Under the pieces are notes generated by a model, which was not told the origin of the DNA, made no database searches, and was given only the letters and a program-made list of their open reading frames with translations. The position numbers and the translations under genes are program-made. A DNA stretch of 40,228 nt from Polaromonas sp. (GTDB lineage: Bacteria; Pseudomonadota; Gammaproteobacteria; Burkholderiales; Burkholderiaceae_C): assembly GCA_013298815.1 (NCBI GenBank), contig JAAFJF010000028.1, positions 1 through 40,228 on the forward strand, given 5' to 3'. Below are positions 1 to 7,673 of this stretch, one piece after another (the first letter of the stretch is position 1; each line of letters begins with the position of its first letter).

Positions 1-2
1 GG

Positions 3-857
3 ACCTTCGGCGAACTACCCGAGCTGATGGAAATCAACAAAGGCGGCCAAACGCTGATCGGCTTCCCCGCGCTGATCGACCTGCAAGACGCCGTCAGCAT
101 TGAAGTTTTTGACGAGCCCGACGTAGCAGCCGCCAAACACCAAGCCGGTCTGCGCCGTTTGTTTGCGTTGCACATCAAAGACGCGCTCAAGTATCTAGAG
201 AAAAACATCCCCGACCTCACCAAAATGGCCGCCGCCTACATGCTGGTGGGACGCAGTGCGGACAACACCGGCGGTGGCACGATTGAGGAGCTGCGCGAGC
301 AAATCATCGCCAAAGCCTTGGATCGCGCTTTTTTGCTCGACCCACTGCCGACCAACGCTGCCGAATTTACCAAGCGACTGGAAGAGGGCCGAGGCCGTTT
401 AACCCTAATCTCCAGCGAAATCGCGAGATTGGTCGCTATCATTTTGCAAGAATACGCCACCGCCGCCCGCAAACTCAAAGACACCAAAAACGCGCCCGAA
501 GCCACCGCAGACGTCGCCGCCCAGCTGGCAAGGTTGATGCCCAAACGCTTCATTGCGGTAACCCCCTTCACCCAGCTCCACCACTTCGCCCGCTACCTCA
601 AAGCCATCACCGCCCGCCTAGACAAATACCGAGCCGACCCCGCCCGCGATGCCGCCAAACTCGCCGAACTGCGCCCAAGTGAGCAAAATTACTGGCGCTT
701 GGTTGCAGAACGTAAAGGCGCGGTGGACGACCGGATGATGGAATTTAGATGGCTACTAGAAGAACTCCGCGTCAGCTTCTTCGCCCAAGAGCTGCGGACA
801 CCTCAGCCGGTGAGTGTGAAGCGGCTGGATAAGCTTTGGGTGCAGATTAAGAGTTGA
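3..857 (+). CDS. hrpA: ATP-dependent RNA helicase HrpA, C-terminal fragment (DUF3418 region)
   Basis: The reading frame is open from base 3, so this is the last 284 residues of a much larger protein cut by the window edge; the internal ATG at 27 is not the real start. The fragment begins TFGELPELMEI, continues with GGQTLIGFPALID and then the AGLRRLFALHIKDALKYLEKN block, which I recognise as the DUF3418 region at the C-terminus of HrpA-type DEAH-box helicases. HrpA is a cytoplasmic RNA helicase of about 1300 residues, linked in E. coli to mRNA processing and rescue of stalled ribosomes. The DEAH motor domains lie upstream, outside the window. The gene ends in TGA directly before a copy of the dispersed stem-loop repeat. 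Family assignment is by remembered similarity, with no conflicting features. Confidence 0.88.
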   Translation, partial: TFGELPELMEINKGGQTLIGFPALIDLQDAVSIEVFDEPDVAAAKHQAGLRRLFALHIKDALKYLEKNIPDLTKMAAAYMLVGRSADNTGGGTIEELREQIIAKALDRAFLLDPLPTNAAEFTKRLEEGRGRLTLISSEIARLVAIILQEYATAARKLKDTKNAPEATADVAAQLARLMPKRFIAVTPFTQLHHFARYLKAITARLDKYRADPARDAAKLAELRPSEQNYWRLVAERKGAVDDRMMEFRWLLEELRVSFFAQELRTPQPVSVKRLDKLWVQIKS

Positions 858-861
858 TTTT

Positions 862-911
862 TGGCTTTAGCCGGCGTATTTGTTGCCTAAGCAGCTATAC
901 ATTTCGTAGTG
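862..911 (+). repeat. Dispersed stem-loop repeat, copy R1
   Basis: Forward-orientation copy starting 5 bases after the hrpA stop. It contains GGCGTATTTGTTGCCTAAGC, then AGCTAT and the inverted repeat GCTAT-N7-GTAGT, which has the same geometry as the ten other copies in the window. The stem here is imperfect (two G-T type pairs). It occupies the 3' flank of hrpA and could act as a weak transcript-end structure. Confidence 0.75.
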
Positions 912-1063
912 TTTTGTGACGCCAGATTAGAATTACGTCCAACCCGCAAAATTCATCCTATGCTTGTAAGACGCAATCGGCAGATCACGTCGCAGCTTTT
1001 GTACTATAAACTCCCATAAGTTCAGTAGACGCCCCGCTAGATATCCTAACCAATAGAGCCAAA

Positions 1064-1459
1064 ATGTTCACTTTAGTTGCGTTCCTACCGCTAGTGTTTT
1101 CCTTCGTTCTCTTTGCACTGCTCGCCAAGTTTGCAGCGAGGTTGTACCGAAGCTCAAAACTCTCTTGGAAGCACGCCTTCGTTTACGGCTTGCTTGTCAT
1201 GTTTATCGGTGGCGCAGGCGCGTTTGTGAACATCTTAGGTGGCACTGTTTTAGGTTCGCTTTTAGGTCTCTTTCTTGGGTTGACGCTTCAACTTGCGCTC
1301 GGTGGATGGTATCTCGGCTCTAGGGTTATCTTACCCAACGGAGAATTCTTAGGATTTAAAGGTGGCGGGGTCATTGCGGTAATCACCTTTGGCATCATTT
1401 TCGCAATTGGCTTAACGGCAGCGGTAATCGTTCCATTGCTCTTTGGTATTTCTAAATAA
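1064..1459 (+). CDS. Small four-helix membrane protein of unknown function
   Basis: A 131-residue protein that I do not recognise. It is strongly hydrophobic with four likely membrane segments at about residues 3-25, 38-60, 61-82 and 101-127. Short basic stretches follow helix 1 (RLYRSSKLSWKH) and a polar loop with SRVILPNGEFLGFKG lies before helix 4. Glycine is abundant in helices 2 to 4, as in tightly packed helix bundles. No signal peptide other than the first helix and no catalytic motif are visible. It stands alone between hrpA and a GNAT gene with over 190 bp on each side. The ATG at 1064 follows AGAGCC, a weak ribosome site. It is probably a real gene because of its coherent transmembrane pattern. 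Confidence 0.65.
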   Translation: MFTLVAFLPLVFSFVLFALLAKFAARLYRSSKLSWKHAFVYGLLVMFIGGAGAFVNILGGTVLGSLLGLFLGLTLQLALGGWYLGSRVILPNGEFLGFKGGGVIAVITFGIIFAIGLTAAVIVPLLFGISK

Positions 1460-1581
1460 GGCTCTGCACTCGCGCTAATTTATGCGCCGTTGTGGACGCA
1501 GGATGTGGATTACAGCAGTTTGGCAAGGGTGACATATTTTGAAAAATCTTAAATTTAAAGGTAAAAATTGGTTGTAGCTGT

Positions 1582-1620
1582 TGCATTTAATACCTAAGCA
1601 GCTATTATTTTTATAGTAAA
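1582..1620 (+). repeat. Dispersed stem-loop repeat, copy R2
   Basis: Forward-orientation copy in the 193-bp gap upstream of the GNAT gene at 1653. It reads TTTAATACCTAAGCAGCTAT followed by a 7-base T-rich loop and ATAGT, giving GCTAT-N7-ATAGT. The 5' part is shorter or more diverged than in R4. It lies about 33 bp from the downstream start codon, so it may be part of that gene's leader. Confidence 0.75.
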
Positions 1621-1652
1621 TTTGCAGTTAATTTGATTGCTAGAATCGTTGC

Positions 1653-2138
1653 ATGACATTTGCAAATAATCCCCCAAATACTCCTATCATCACCCGCCTA
1701 GCCACTCTGGCAGACCTTGCCAGCATCGCGCCTTTGTTCAACGCTTACAGGCAGTTTTACGAACAAGCTGATAATTTGGCTGTGGCTACCACTTTCATTA
1801 ATGACAGGCTTGCCAATGCTGAATCAGTGATTATTTTGGCGCTGGATGGTGCTCAAAAAGCAGTTGGTTTTTGCCAGTTGTATCCAACTTTTTGCTCGGT
1901 GGAGGCAGCGCCAATTTACACCTTGTATGACTTGTATGTGTCGCCACAAGCACGACGCACAGGGGCTGCGACGGCGCTTTTGCAGGCTGCTGCTGCGCAT
2001 GCAGCGCAAACGGGGCGGGTGCGGATGGATTTGACGACGGCTAGGACGAATCTATCAGCGCAGGCCTTGTACGAATCGCTTGGCTGGGCGCAGGACAAAG
2101 TGTTTTTGTCGTATAACAAACGGATTGCTGCTGTTTGA
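1653..2138 (+). CDS. GNAT-family N-acetyltransferase
   Basis: A 161-residue cytoplasmic protein of the acetyl-CoA-dependent GNAT fold. The N-terminal β-strand ITRLATLADLASIAPLF (12-29) is the usual GNAT opening. Motif A is at about 93-113: DLYVSPQARRTGAATALLQ, a strand followed by the R/Q-x-x-G-x-G/A pyrophosphate loop (R102-T-G-A-A). Motif B is at about 130-146: ARTNLSAQALYESLGW, with the typical N..A..LYE..GW pattern. The length is normal for a single-domain GNAT. The substrate cannot be told: members acetylate amines, antibiotics, polyamines or protein N-termini. The gene is monocistronic, with the next gene 160 bp downstream. Confidence 0.88.
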   Translation: MTFANNPPNTPIITRLATLADLASIAPLFNAYRQFYEQADNLAVATTFINDRLANAESVIILALDGAQKAVGFCQLYPTFCSVEAAPIYTLYDLYVSPQARRTGAATALLQAAAAHAAQTGRVRMDLTTARTNLSAQALYESLGWAQDKVFLSYNKRIAAV

Positions 2139-2299
2139 GGTGATGCCAACTGGCAAGCTTTAACTTTTGCTTTCATTTGCTGAAGTTTCAGATTTAGACT
2201 TGAAAATCAGGTAGCATTCACTTTTAAATTTATTTAAAAAAAGTCATTTTGGCAATGTCGTGTTGCCTTCAATTCATCGTAAAAAAATAGGAATCATTG

Positions 2300-2644
2300 A
2301 TGGAAAACGTCGTATCAACAGAATCAGAGAAAGCTTCAAAGTCGCTAACAACCATCATTTATGCGCTTTATGCTGCTTCTTTTTTGGTGGGCATCACCAT
2401 CATTGCGGCGATTATTATGAATTACATCAAGAAAGATGATGTTGCAGGCACGTTTCTGGAAAGTCATTTCCGCTGGCAGATGCGAACCTTTTGGTTTGGC
2501 TTGCTTTGGGGCATCATTGGCATTGTGTCTATGGTCTTGGTTGTAGGAATATTTGTACTTATCGCTAACGCTATTTGGATGATTTACCGCATCGTCAAAG
2601 GTTGGTTACGCCTGAATGACAACAAGCCTATGTACGCAGCTTAA
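2300..2644 (+). CDS. DUF4870-like small membrane protein
   Basis: A 114-residue inner-membrane protein. Likely membrane helices are at 16-41, about 63-84 and about 80-98. Between helices 1 and 2 is the block NYIKKDDVAGTFLESHFRWQMRTFW, and the C-terminus carries GWLRLNDNKPM; these match my memory of a small family common in beta- and gammaproteobacteria related to DUF4870 (Tic20-like) proteins. Function is unknown. I chose ATG 2300 over the TTG one codon upstream because ATAGGA lies at a normal distance. The stop codon lies inside the first of three tandem copies of TACGCAGCTTAA, and a strong hairpin follows at 2678. Confidence 0.75.
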   Translation: MENVVSTESEKASKSLTTIIYALYAASFLVGITIIAAIIMNYIKKDDVAGTFLESHFRWQMRTFWFGLLWGIIGIVSMVLVVGIFVLIANAIWMIYRIVKGWLRLNDNKPMYAA

Positions 2645-2664
2645 TACGCAGCTTAATACGCAGC
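2634..2664 (+). repeat. Triplicated 12-bp direct repeat spanning a stop codon
   Basis: The sequence TACGCAGCTTAA occurs twice and a third partial unit TACGCAGC follows directly. The first copy contains the last codons and TAA stop of the gene that starts at 2300. The second and third copies are untranslated. It looks like a recent slippage duplication of the gene end. Confidence 0.8.
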
Positions 2665-2677
2665 GATGCATTCGATC

Positions 2678-2706
2678 AAAACGCTGCTTTTGCAGCGTTT
2701 TGCGTT
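2678..2706 (+). terminator. Rho-independent terminator
   Basis: A perfect 10-bp inverted repeat, AAAACGCTGC and GCAGCGTTTT, around a TTTT loop, followed by GCGTTTT. It lies 33 bp after the stop of the DUF4870-like gene and has GC pairs in the upper stem and an A/T base with a trailing U tract, as expected for intrinsic termination. Confidence 0.85.
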
Positions 2707-2836
2707 TTGGAGCTTATAAAAGTAGTTCCATTTAATAGCCATGTAATAGCCATATTTACTTAACTTTACCCCAGCTTTAAAGTTCAAAGCATATGGGGTA
2801 TTTACGATTTGGGTTCTTTCAACTACAGAGAATCCC

Positions 2837-3730
2837 ATGACTCCGACAGCCAAATTGACAGCCAAACAGACAACTGCACAAAATGAATCAGACCACCACG
2901 CGCATGGCGGTTTGAATCAAGATTTGGAGGTGCTGCTTCGCGCCATGCCAGACCGTCGTCAGTTGCTGCGTATGATGGGTTTGGCGGCAGTTGCACCGGC
3001 CACTTTGATGGCTTGCAATGCGGCTGAAGATACCACCACTACCACGATAAGTGCGGCAACTACATCTAGCACGACCGCTACGGGGACGACCACCACCACA
3101 ACAACGTCTGGGAGTTGCAGCGCTATACCGAGCGAAACCGCCGGCCCTTACCCGGGTGACGGTACGAACGGGCCGAACGCTTTGACCTTATCGGGCATTG
3201 TGCGCAGCAATATCAAGGGCAGTTTGACAACTTCCACGCAAGCAGCTGGTGTTCCGTTGACGATCAACCTGAAGCTGGTGAACACCAGCTGCGCTGATTT
3301 GGCGGGCTATGCGGTGTATTTGTGGCACTGCGACCAAAATGGTAATTATTCCATGTACAGCAGCAGCGTGGTCAATGAAAACTATTTGCGCGGTGTGCAA
3401 GTGGCGGATGCGGGCGGTAACGTGAGCTTTACCACCATCTTCCCGGGGTGCTATTCTGGCCGCTACCCGCATGTGCATTTTGAGGTGTACCCAAGCCTTG
3501 CACAGGCCACATCGGGCAACAGCGATGTGAAGACCTCGCAGTTCACGTTCACAGACTCAGTTTTTTCAGCTATTTACGCCAGCAGCGGCTACAGTGCCAG
3601 TGCTGGTAATTTGTCAGGCACATCGCTTAGCCGCGACAACGTGTTCAGCGATGGGGCTGGTTTGCAGGTGGCAGCTACGTCAGGCAGTGTCAGCGGTGGC
3701 TACAAGGCGTCGTTGCAAGTTGCGGTGTAA
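2837..3730 (+). CDS. Exported intradiol ring-cleavage dioxygenase-like lipoprotein
   Basis: A 297-residue protein. Residues 39-60, DRRQLLRMMGLAAVAPATLMAC, form a twin-arginine-type signal ending in a lipobox-like LMAC, with Cys60 as the likely lipidated residue. Residues 66-90 are a Thr-rich linker. The core (about 95-297) has SETAGPYPGDG, then AVYLWHCDQNGNYSMYS, NYLRGVQ, FPGCYSGRYPHVHFEVY. The four ligands of non-haem Fe(III) in intradiol dioxygenases (protocatechuate 3,4-dioxygenase family) appear present: Tyr171, Tyr206, His212 and His214. Classical members are cytoplasmic and sit in aromatic-degradation operons; this one stands alone and appears to be folded with its metal in the cytoplasm and then exported. 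The substrate is unknown and may not be a free catechol. Family assignment is firm; the lipoprotein call is inferred. Confidence 0.88.
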   Translation: MTPTAKLTAKQTTAQNESDHHAHGGLNQDLEVLLRAMPDRRQLLRMMGLAAVAPATLMACNAAEDTTTTTISAATTSSTTATGTTTTTTTSGSCSAIPSETAGPYPGDGTNGPNALTLSGIVRSNIKGSLTTSTQAAGVPLTINLKLVNTSCADLAGYAVYLWHCDQNGNYSMYSSSVVNENYLRGVQVADAGGNVSFTTIFPGCYSGRYPHVHFEVYPSLAQATSGNSDVKTSQFTFTDSVFSAIYASSGYSASAGNLSGTSLSRDNVFSDGAGLQVAATSGSVSGGYKASLQVAV

Positions 3731-3753
3731 ATAGAAGTTTTGGCGATAAATAT

Positions 3754-3802
3754 GGCCATAGCCACTTTATTTATTGCCTAAGTAGCTATAAAAATAATAG
3801 CA
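3754..3802 (+). repeat. Dispersed stem-loop repeat, copy R3
   Basis: Forward-orientation copy 23 bases after the dioxygenase stop. It has TTTATTGCCTAAGTAGCTAT and a fully paired stem GCTAT-N7-ATAGC. The 5' part reads GGCCATAGCCACTTTATTTA, diverged from the GCGTATTT of R1 and R4. Confidence 0.85.
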
Positions 3803-3812
3803 ATTGTCATAT

Positions 3813-3846
3813 AAAAGCGCCGTGCAATGACTTGCAAGGCGCTTTT
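3813..3846. terminator. Hairpin, possible bidirectional terminator
   Basis: A 9-bp inverted repeat, AAAAGCGCC and GGCGCTTTT, around a 16-base loop. It lies between the convergent dioxygenase (plus) and GlsB-like (minus) genes. A-rich and T-rich bases flank the GC stem on both strands, as in bidirectional terminators. The loop is larger than usual, so efficiency is uncertain. Confidence 0.6.
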
Positions 3847-3848
3847 GG

Positions 3849-3868
3849 ATTCCCGCTGTCGCGGGAAT
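3849..3868. repeat. ATTCCC-N8-GGGAAT palindrome (dRS3-like)
   Basis: The 20-base palindrome ATTCCCGCTGTCGCGGGAAT matches the layout ATTCCC-N8-GGGAAT known from Neisseria dRS3 repeats and seen in many betaproteobacterial intergenic regions. Here it lies in the convergent gap before the GlsB-like gene. Only one copy was found in the window. Confidence 0.7.
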
Positions 3869-3892
3869 GAAGGCTCGAGTGAACTTTTTGGA

Positions 3893-4141
3893 TTAACTTT
3901 TCTTCTGCACCACGCCGTAAATAATGAGCAAAATAACTGCACCGACGACGGATGCAATCCAACCCGCTGCGCTACCTGCTGCGTACAAACCGAGTGCTTG
4001 TCCTGCAAATGTGGCTACAAATGAACCAGCCACGCCTAAAACAGCGGTCATGATCCAACCCAGCTTTTGCTCACCTGGCATCACAGCGCGTGCGATAAAA
4101 CCGATAACTAAGCCAATGAGAAGTGTGTACAAAATGCCCAT
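3893..4141 (-). CDS. GlsB/YeaQ/YmgE family small membrane protein
   Basis: An 82-residue, highly hydrophobic protein with three membrane segments (about 1-20, 28-48 and 58-78). The motif GFIARAVMPGEQKLGWIMTAVLGVAGSFVA is the hallmark of the transglycosylase-associated / GlsB / YeaQ family, which is induced by general or acid stress in several bacteria. Its molecular function is not established, and the name does not imply lytic enzyme activity. The length is normal for the family. It is transcribed alone; 111 bp separate its start from the end of the ABC-F gene upstream on the same strand. Its downstream side carries two hairpins shared with the convergent dioxygenase gene. Confidence 0.88.
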   Translation of the reverse strand: MGILYTLLIGLVIGFIARAVMPGEQKLGWIMTAVLGVAGSFVATFAGQALGLYAAGSAAGWIASVVGAVILLIIYGVVQKKS

Positions 4142-4252
4142 GAAATGTATCCTTTCACATTAATAAAAACTGACAGGCTTGAATATAACGCCAAAGTGTG
4201 ACATTTCAAACTCGGTTAGCGTGATCAATTTGCGAGAAGCTAAACGCTTACG

Positions 4253-6214
4253 TTATGTTGCACTTTCAATCTCTTGCGACAGTTCTAGCCATTTTGCTTC
4301 TAGTGCCTCAATCTCCTGCTGCACCGTTTTCAAGCGCTTGCCGGCTTGCGCTAAATCTGCCTGCTGCAAGGGCTTAGCGAGGCGGTTTTCTAGGTCTTTG
4401 CCTTCGTGGTTCAAGGTGGCGAGCTGGTCATCGACTTGTTGCAATTCTTTTTTCAGCGGCGAAAGAGATTTGGTCTTTTCACCTTTTGCAAGTTTTGGGG
4501 CTGATTTTGCAGCTTTGGACGCTGCAGCGGCTTCTAGTTTGAGGGCTTGCTGCTCTTCTTTGACAGCTTCGCGGGCGCGTTTGGCTTCGTCTAGCAGGTA
4601 CTTTTGGTAGTCGTCCAAATCGCCATCAAACGGTTCCACGCCACCACGCGTCACCATCCAGAACTCGTCGCACACGGCGCGTAGCAAAGCACGGTCATGG
4701 CTGACCAGCATCACGGTGCCTTCAAACTCGTTCAGCGCCATGGCCAGCGCTTCGCGGGTGGCTAAATCCAAGTGATTGGTCGGCTCGTCAAGCAGCAGCA
4801 GGTTAGGGCGCTGCCACACAATCATGCACAGCACCAAGCGGGCTTTTTCGCCACCGCTCATGCTGCCTACAGCTTGCTTGACCATGTCGCCGCTGAAGTT
4901 GAAAGTGCCCAAGAAGCTACGCAACGATTGCTCGTTAGTTTGCTGGTTGCTCAATTTGCCAGCGGCTTGGGTTTCGCGGGCAAGGCGAATCATGTGCTCC
5001 AGCGGCGTGTCCTGCGGGCGCAGCACGTCCAGCTCTTGCTGGGCGAAGTAGCCAATGTTCAGGCCTTTGCCTTCGATAATCTCGCCTTTGACCGGCGTTA
5101 ACGCACGGGCGATGGTTTTCACCACGGTTGATTTACCTTGGCCATTCGCACCCAAAATGCCTATGCGTTGACCAGCCAGTACCGATTTATTGACGCGCTG
5201 AACAATCACCGTCGGCGGCGTGCCTTCAGGAGCGTCGTCTGGCGCGGGGTAGCCAAAGGAGCAATCCGTCATCGACAACATGGGGTTAGGCAAATTCGCA
5301 GGTTCTTTGAATTCGAAAGTAAATTCCGCCTCGGCCAGCAGGGGCGCGAGTTTTTCCATGCGGTCCAACGCTTTCACACGGCTTTGCGCCTGCTTGGCTT
5401 TGCTGGCCTGCGCTTTGAAGCGGGTAATAAACTTTTGCAGGTGAGCGATTTTGTCTTGCTGTTTGCCAAATGCGGCTTGTTGCTGTTCTAACTGTTCAGC
5501 ACGCATGTCCTCAAACTTGCTGTAGTTGCCGCCAAAGCGGTTCAACTTGCCCATTTCAACCTGTACGGTCACGCCCGTCACAGCGTCTAAAAACTCGCGG
5601 TCATGGCTGATGACCAGCATGGTGCCTTCGTAGCGTTTCAACCAAGCTTCTAGCCAAACCAGTGCGTCTAAGTCCAAATGGTTGGTCGGTTCGTCAAGTA
5701 AAAGCAGGTCAGACGGGCACATCAGCGCACGCGCCAGTTGCAAGCGCATGCGCCACCCGCCAGAGAAGCTGTTGACGGGGTTGTCCAACTCGGTGGTTTT
5801 GAAGCCCAAGCCCAAAATCAGCGCCTGCGCACGGGCAGGGGCATCGTAAGCGCCGCAGTCGGCCATGGCGGTGTAGGCATTGGCCATGCGCTCGTAGTCT
5901 TCTGTTTGTTCAGCAGCGTCCACCTCTTGCTGGGCGGCAAGCAGCGTAACGTCACCTTCAATCACAAACTGGGTCGCGCTTTGCTCGGTTTCGGGCATGT
6001 CTTGCGCGACCTGGCCCATGCGCCATTGCGCTGGGATAAAGTATTCGCCGCCATCTTCGTGAAGCGTGCCGTTCAAGAGGGCAAACAGGGTGGATTTGCC
6101 CGCACCATTACGGCCAACAATGCCCACGTTTTCGCCGGGGTTGATGGTCACATTGGCGCTGTCGAGCAGGACTTTGGCGCTGCGACGCAGCACCACGTTT
6201 TTGAGAGTAATCAT
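4253..6214 (-). CDS. ABC-F family ATPase, YheS-like
   Basis: A 653-residue cytoplasmic protein with two ABC ATPase domains and no membrane segment, typical of ABC-F translation factors. Domain 1 has Walker A GRNGAGKS (34-41), signature SGGWRMRLQ (151-159) and Walker B LLLLDEPTNHLD (170-181). An α-helical interdomain linker rich in Gln/Lys (about 240-290) follows, matching the P-site tRNA interaction motif region. Domain 2 has GANGQGKS (about 356-363), MSGGEKARL (about 450) and a second LLLLDEPTNHLDLA. The C-terminus (about 540-653) is a basic coiled coil. The opening (LRRSAKVLLDSANVTINPGENVGIVG) and the ...WRMGQVAQDMP segment resemble E. coli YheS more than EttA or Uup. ABC-F proteins act on ribosomes, often at difficult peptide sequences. 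It appears to be transcribed alone. Confidence 0.93.
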   Translation of the reverse strand: MITLKNVVLRRSAKVLLDSANVTINPGENVGIVGRNGAGKSTLFALLNGTLHEDGGEYFIPAQWRMGQVAQDMPETEQSATQFVIEGDVTLLAAQQEVDAAEQTEDYERMANAYTAMADCGAYDAPARAQALILGLGFKTTELDNPVNSFSGGWRMRLQLARALMCPSDLLLLDEPTNHLDLDALVWLEAWLKRYEGTMLVISHDREFLDAVTGVTVQVEMGKLNRFGGNYSKFEDMRAEQLEQQQAAFGKQQDKIAHLQKFITRFKAQASKAKQAQSRVKALDRMEKLAPLLAEAEFTFEFKEPANLPNPMLSMTDCSFGYPAPDDAPEGTPPTVIVQRVNKSVLAGQRIGILGANGQGKSTVVKTIARALTPVKGEIIEGKGLNIGYFAQQELDVLRPQDTPLEHMIRLARETQAAGKLSNQQTNEQSLRSFLGTFNFSGDMVKQAVGSMSGGEKARLVLCMIVWQRPNLLLLDEPTNHLDLATREALAMALNEFEGTVMLVSHDRALLRAVCDEFWMVTRGGVEPFDGDLDDYQKYLLDEAKRAREAVKEEQQALKLEAAAASKAAKSAPKLAKGEKTKSLSPLKKELQQVDDQLATLNHEGKDLENRLAKPLQQADLAQAGKRLKTVQQEIEALEAKWLELSQEIESAT

Positions 6215-6287
6215 GAGGATGGATAAGAAATATCGCGATATGTCGCTGTGGGTAGCCGTGAGCGTAACTAAGTATTATCCCTTACTT

Positions 6288-7286
6288 CTACTTTTCAAGG
6301 GATTTTTCACCCATGGCCTCGGCAGTAATCGCAGCCTGCGAAATCAGCCATTCGCAAAAAGCTTGCACTTCGGGGCGCTGCCCACTGCGCGGGCCAACGA
6401 TCAACCAGTATGCCAATGGCGTTTCCATCCGTTCGGTGGGGAGTAGTTCAATCAAATCGCCCTTAGTCAAATGGTCAGAAATCAGCGGCATGCGACACAG
6501 CGCAATACCTTGGCCGGTGAGGGCGGCTTGCACGATTTGGTGCGAGTAGTTGAAGTACAGCCAGCGTTTGGGCTCTAAATCAGGCAGTTTTTGAGCAACC
6601 AACCAGCGCTCCCACGTCAACCACTCGTTGTGTTTGAAGCGGTTGTCGTGGTCAGCCTCGATCAGGGAAAAGTGGCCCAAATCAGCGGCTTTTTTGATGG
6701 ATCGGCTGCTTTTCATCAACCAAGGGCTGGCCACCACGGCTAATTGCTCGCCAAACAGACGCGTGGCGTGCCTAGGTACGGAGCTAGGCTTGGCGTAGCG
6801 CAGTACCAAGTCAACATCACTTGTCTCCAAATTAACCGCGCTGTCTGTCGCTTCAATGCGCAGGTCAATATCGGGGTTTTCATGCTGAAAAGCTTCCATG
6901 CGTGGAATCAACCACTGGGTTGAAAACGATGCCCAGGTCGAAATCGAGACGATTTTGCGCCCAGCAGTGCGGCGAATCTGCCGAACCGCACCATCGATGT
7001 TTTCTAACGACGGCATCACCGCCCGCAGCAGTTGCGAGCCCGCACCCGACAACTCTACCGATCGGGTATGCCGCAAAAACAAACTGACGCCAATTTCGTC
7101 TTCCAACGCTTGAATTTGCCTGCTAACTGCCGATTGCGTCAAAGCCAATTCTTCAGACGCCACCCGAAAGTTCAAATGACGCGCCACCGCCTCAAAAGCG
7201 CGCAAATGACCGACTGAAAGAGCGCGGGTGCGCAGCTTGGCTTTTGGGGCTGGAGTGGCGCTATGTGTGGGGCTGGCAGTTTTCAT
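6288..7286 (-). CDS. LysR-family transcriptional regulator (GcvA-like)
   Basis: A 332-residue regulator. The winged helix-turn-helix is at about 25-86 (LRAFEAVARHLNFRVASEEL, then ALTQSAVSRQIQALEDEIG and LFLRHTRSVELSGAG). The effector-binding domain from about 110 to 320 starts IVSISTWASFSTQWLIPRM and has the DVDLVLRYAKPS strand typical of the GcvA/AmpR-type branch. I chose the ATG at 7286 (MKTASPTHS): an upstream extension to 7427 is open but codes for sequence unlike LysR proteins and would run through the shared promoter region. The gene is divergent from the DUF2917 gene at 7428, and a perfect ATTCAT-N11-ATGAAT palindrome lies between them, so autoregulation and control of the neighbour are likely. 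The effector is unknown. Confidence 0.9.
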   Translation of the reverse strand: MKTASPTHSATPAPKAKLRTRALSVGHLRAFEAVARHLNFRVASEELALTQSAVSRQIQALEDEIGVSLFLRHTRSVELSGAGSQLLRAVMPSLENIDGAVRQIRRTAGRKIVSISTWASFSTQWLIPRMEAFQHENPDIDLRIEATDSAVNLETSDVDLVLRYAKPSSVPRHATRLFGEQLAVVASPWLMKSSRSIKKAADLGHFSLIEADHDNRFKHNEWLTWERWLVAQKLPDLEPKRWLYFNYSHQIVQAALTGQGIALCRMPLISDHLTKGDLIELLPTERMETPLAYWLIVGPRSGQRPEVQAFCEWLISQAAITAEAMGEKSLEK

Positions 7287-7316
7287 GCTGATAATTCTAT
7301 GGCAGATGCTGGTTTC

Positions 7317-7339
7317 ATTCATTCTAAATTTGCATGAAT
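7317..7339. promoter_or_regulatory. Probable LysR-type regulator binding site (T-N11-A box)
   Basis: The perfect inverted repeat ATTCAT-N11-ATGAAT fits the LysR-family consensus T-N11-A exactly (T at 7322, A at 7334). It lies 31 bp upstream of the lysR start codon and 88 bp upstream of the divergent DUF2917 gene, the usual place for an autoregulatory site that also activates the divergent gene. A second CATTCATTC occurs at 7394-7402 close to the DUF2917 start and may be a half site. Confidence 0.7.
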
Positions 7340-7427
7340 TAGATGCTGCTATTTCATTGGACGACCAAAGCTTAGAGCGAGATGATAGAGCCTCATTCAT
7401 TCGCATCTTGCAACTAAGGAGTTTCAC

Positions 7428-7658
7428 ATGAGCAGCCTAAAAGTCATCAGTTTATTTGCAGAACAAGACAGCGAGCTGTGCATCAAACAAGGCCGTGTGT
7501 GGGCGACAGTGGGTGTGGGCGGTGACGACGCAGATGACAACTATGGCGATCATTTCTTGGAAGCAGGCCAAAAAATGAGCGTTTTGAAAGGGCAAAACTT
7601 GGTTTTCGAGTCCATGAACGCTGAATTGCCAGTGTTTTTTGATTTTATCGCTATTTAG
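7428..7658 (+). CDS. DUF2917 domain protein
   Basis: A 76-residue protein with LCIKQGRVWATVG, a short acidic stretch (DDADDNYGDHFLEAGQKM) and NLVFESMNAELPVFFDF, which fits the DUF2917 family (about 65-110 residues, cupin-like all-β pattern, found in proteobacteria). Function is unknown. In Burkholderiales such genes often sit divergent to a GcvA-like LysR regulator, which is the arrangement here. A clear ribosome site AAGGAG lies 8 bases before ATG. It lacks a signal peptide. A copy of the dispersed repeat follows 15 bases after its stop. Confidence 0.78.
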   Translation: MSSLKVISLFAEQDSELCIKQGRVWATVGVGGDDADDNYGDHFLEAGQKMSVLKGQNLVFESMNAELPVFFDFIAI

Positions 7659-7673
7659 GCATACATTTTGATA

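Noticed and set aside
2732-2753. Direct repeat TAATAGCCAT twice, considered as a degenerate copy of the dispersed repeat.
   Set aside because: It lacks the GCCTNA core and the GCTAY-N7-RTAGY stem, and is too short to support.
7287-7427. N-terminal extension of the LysR regulator to 7427.
   Set aside because: The added residues are unlike LysR proteins and the stretch carries the divergent promoter and the T-N11-A box.
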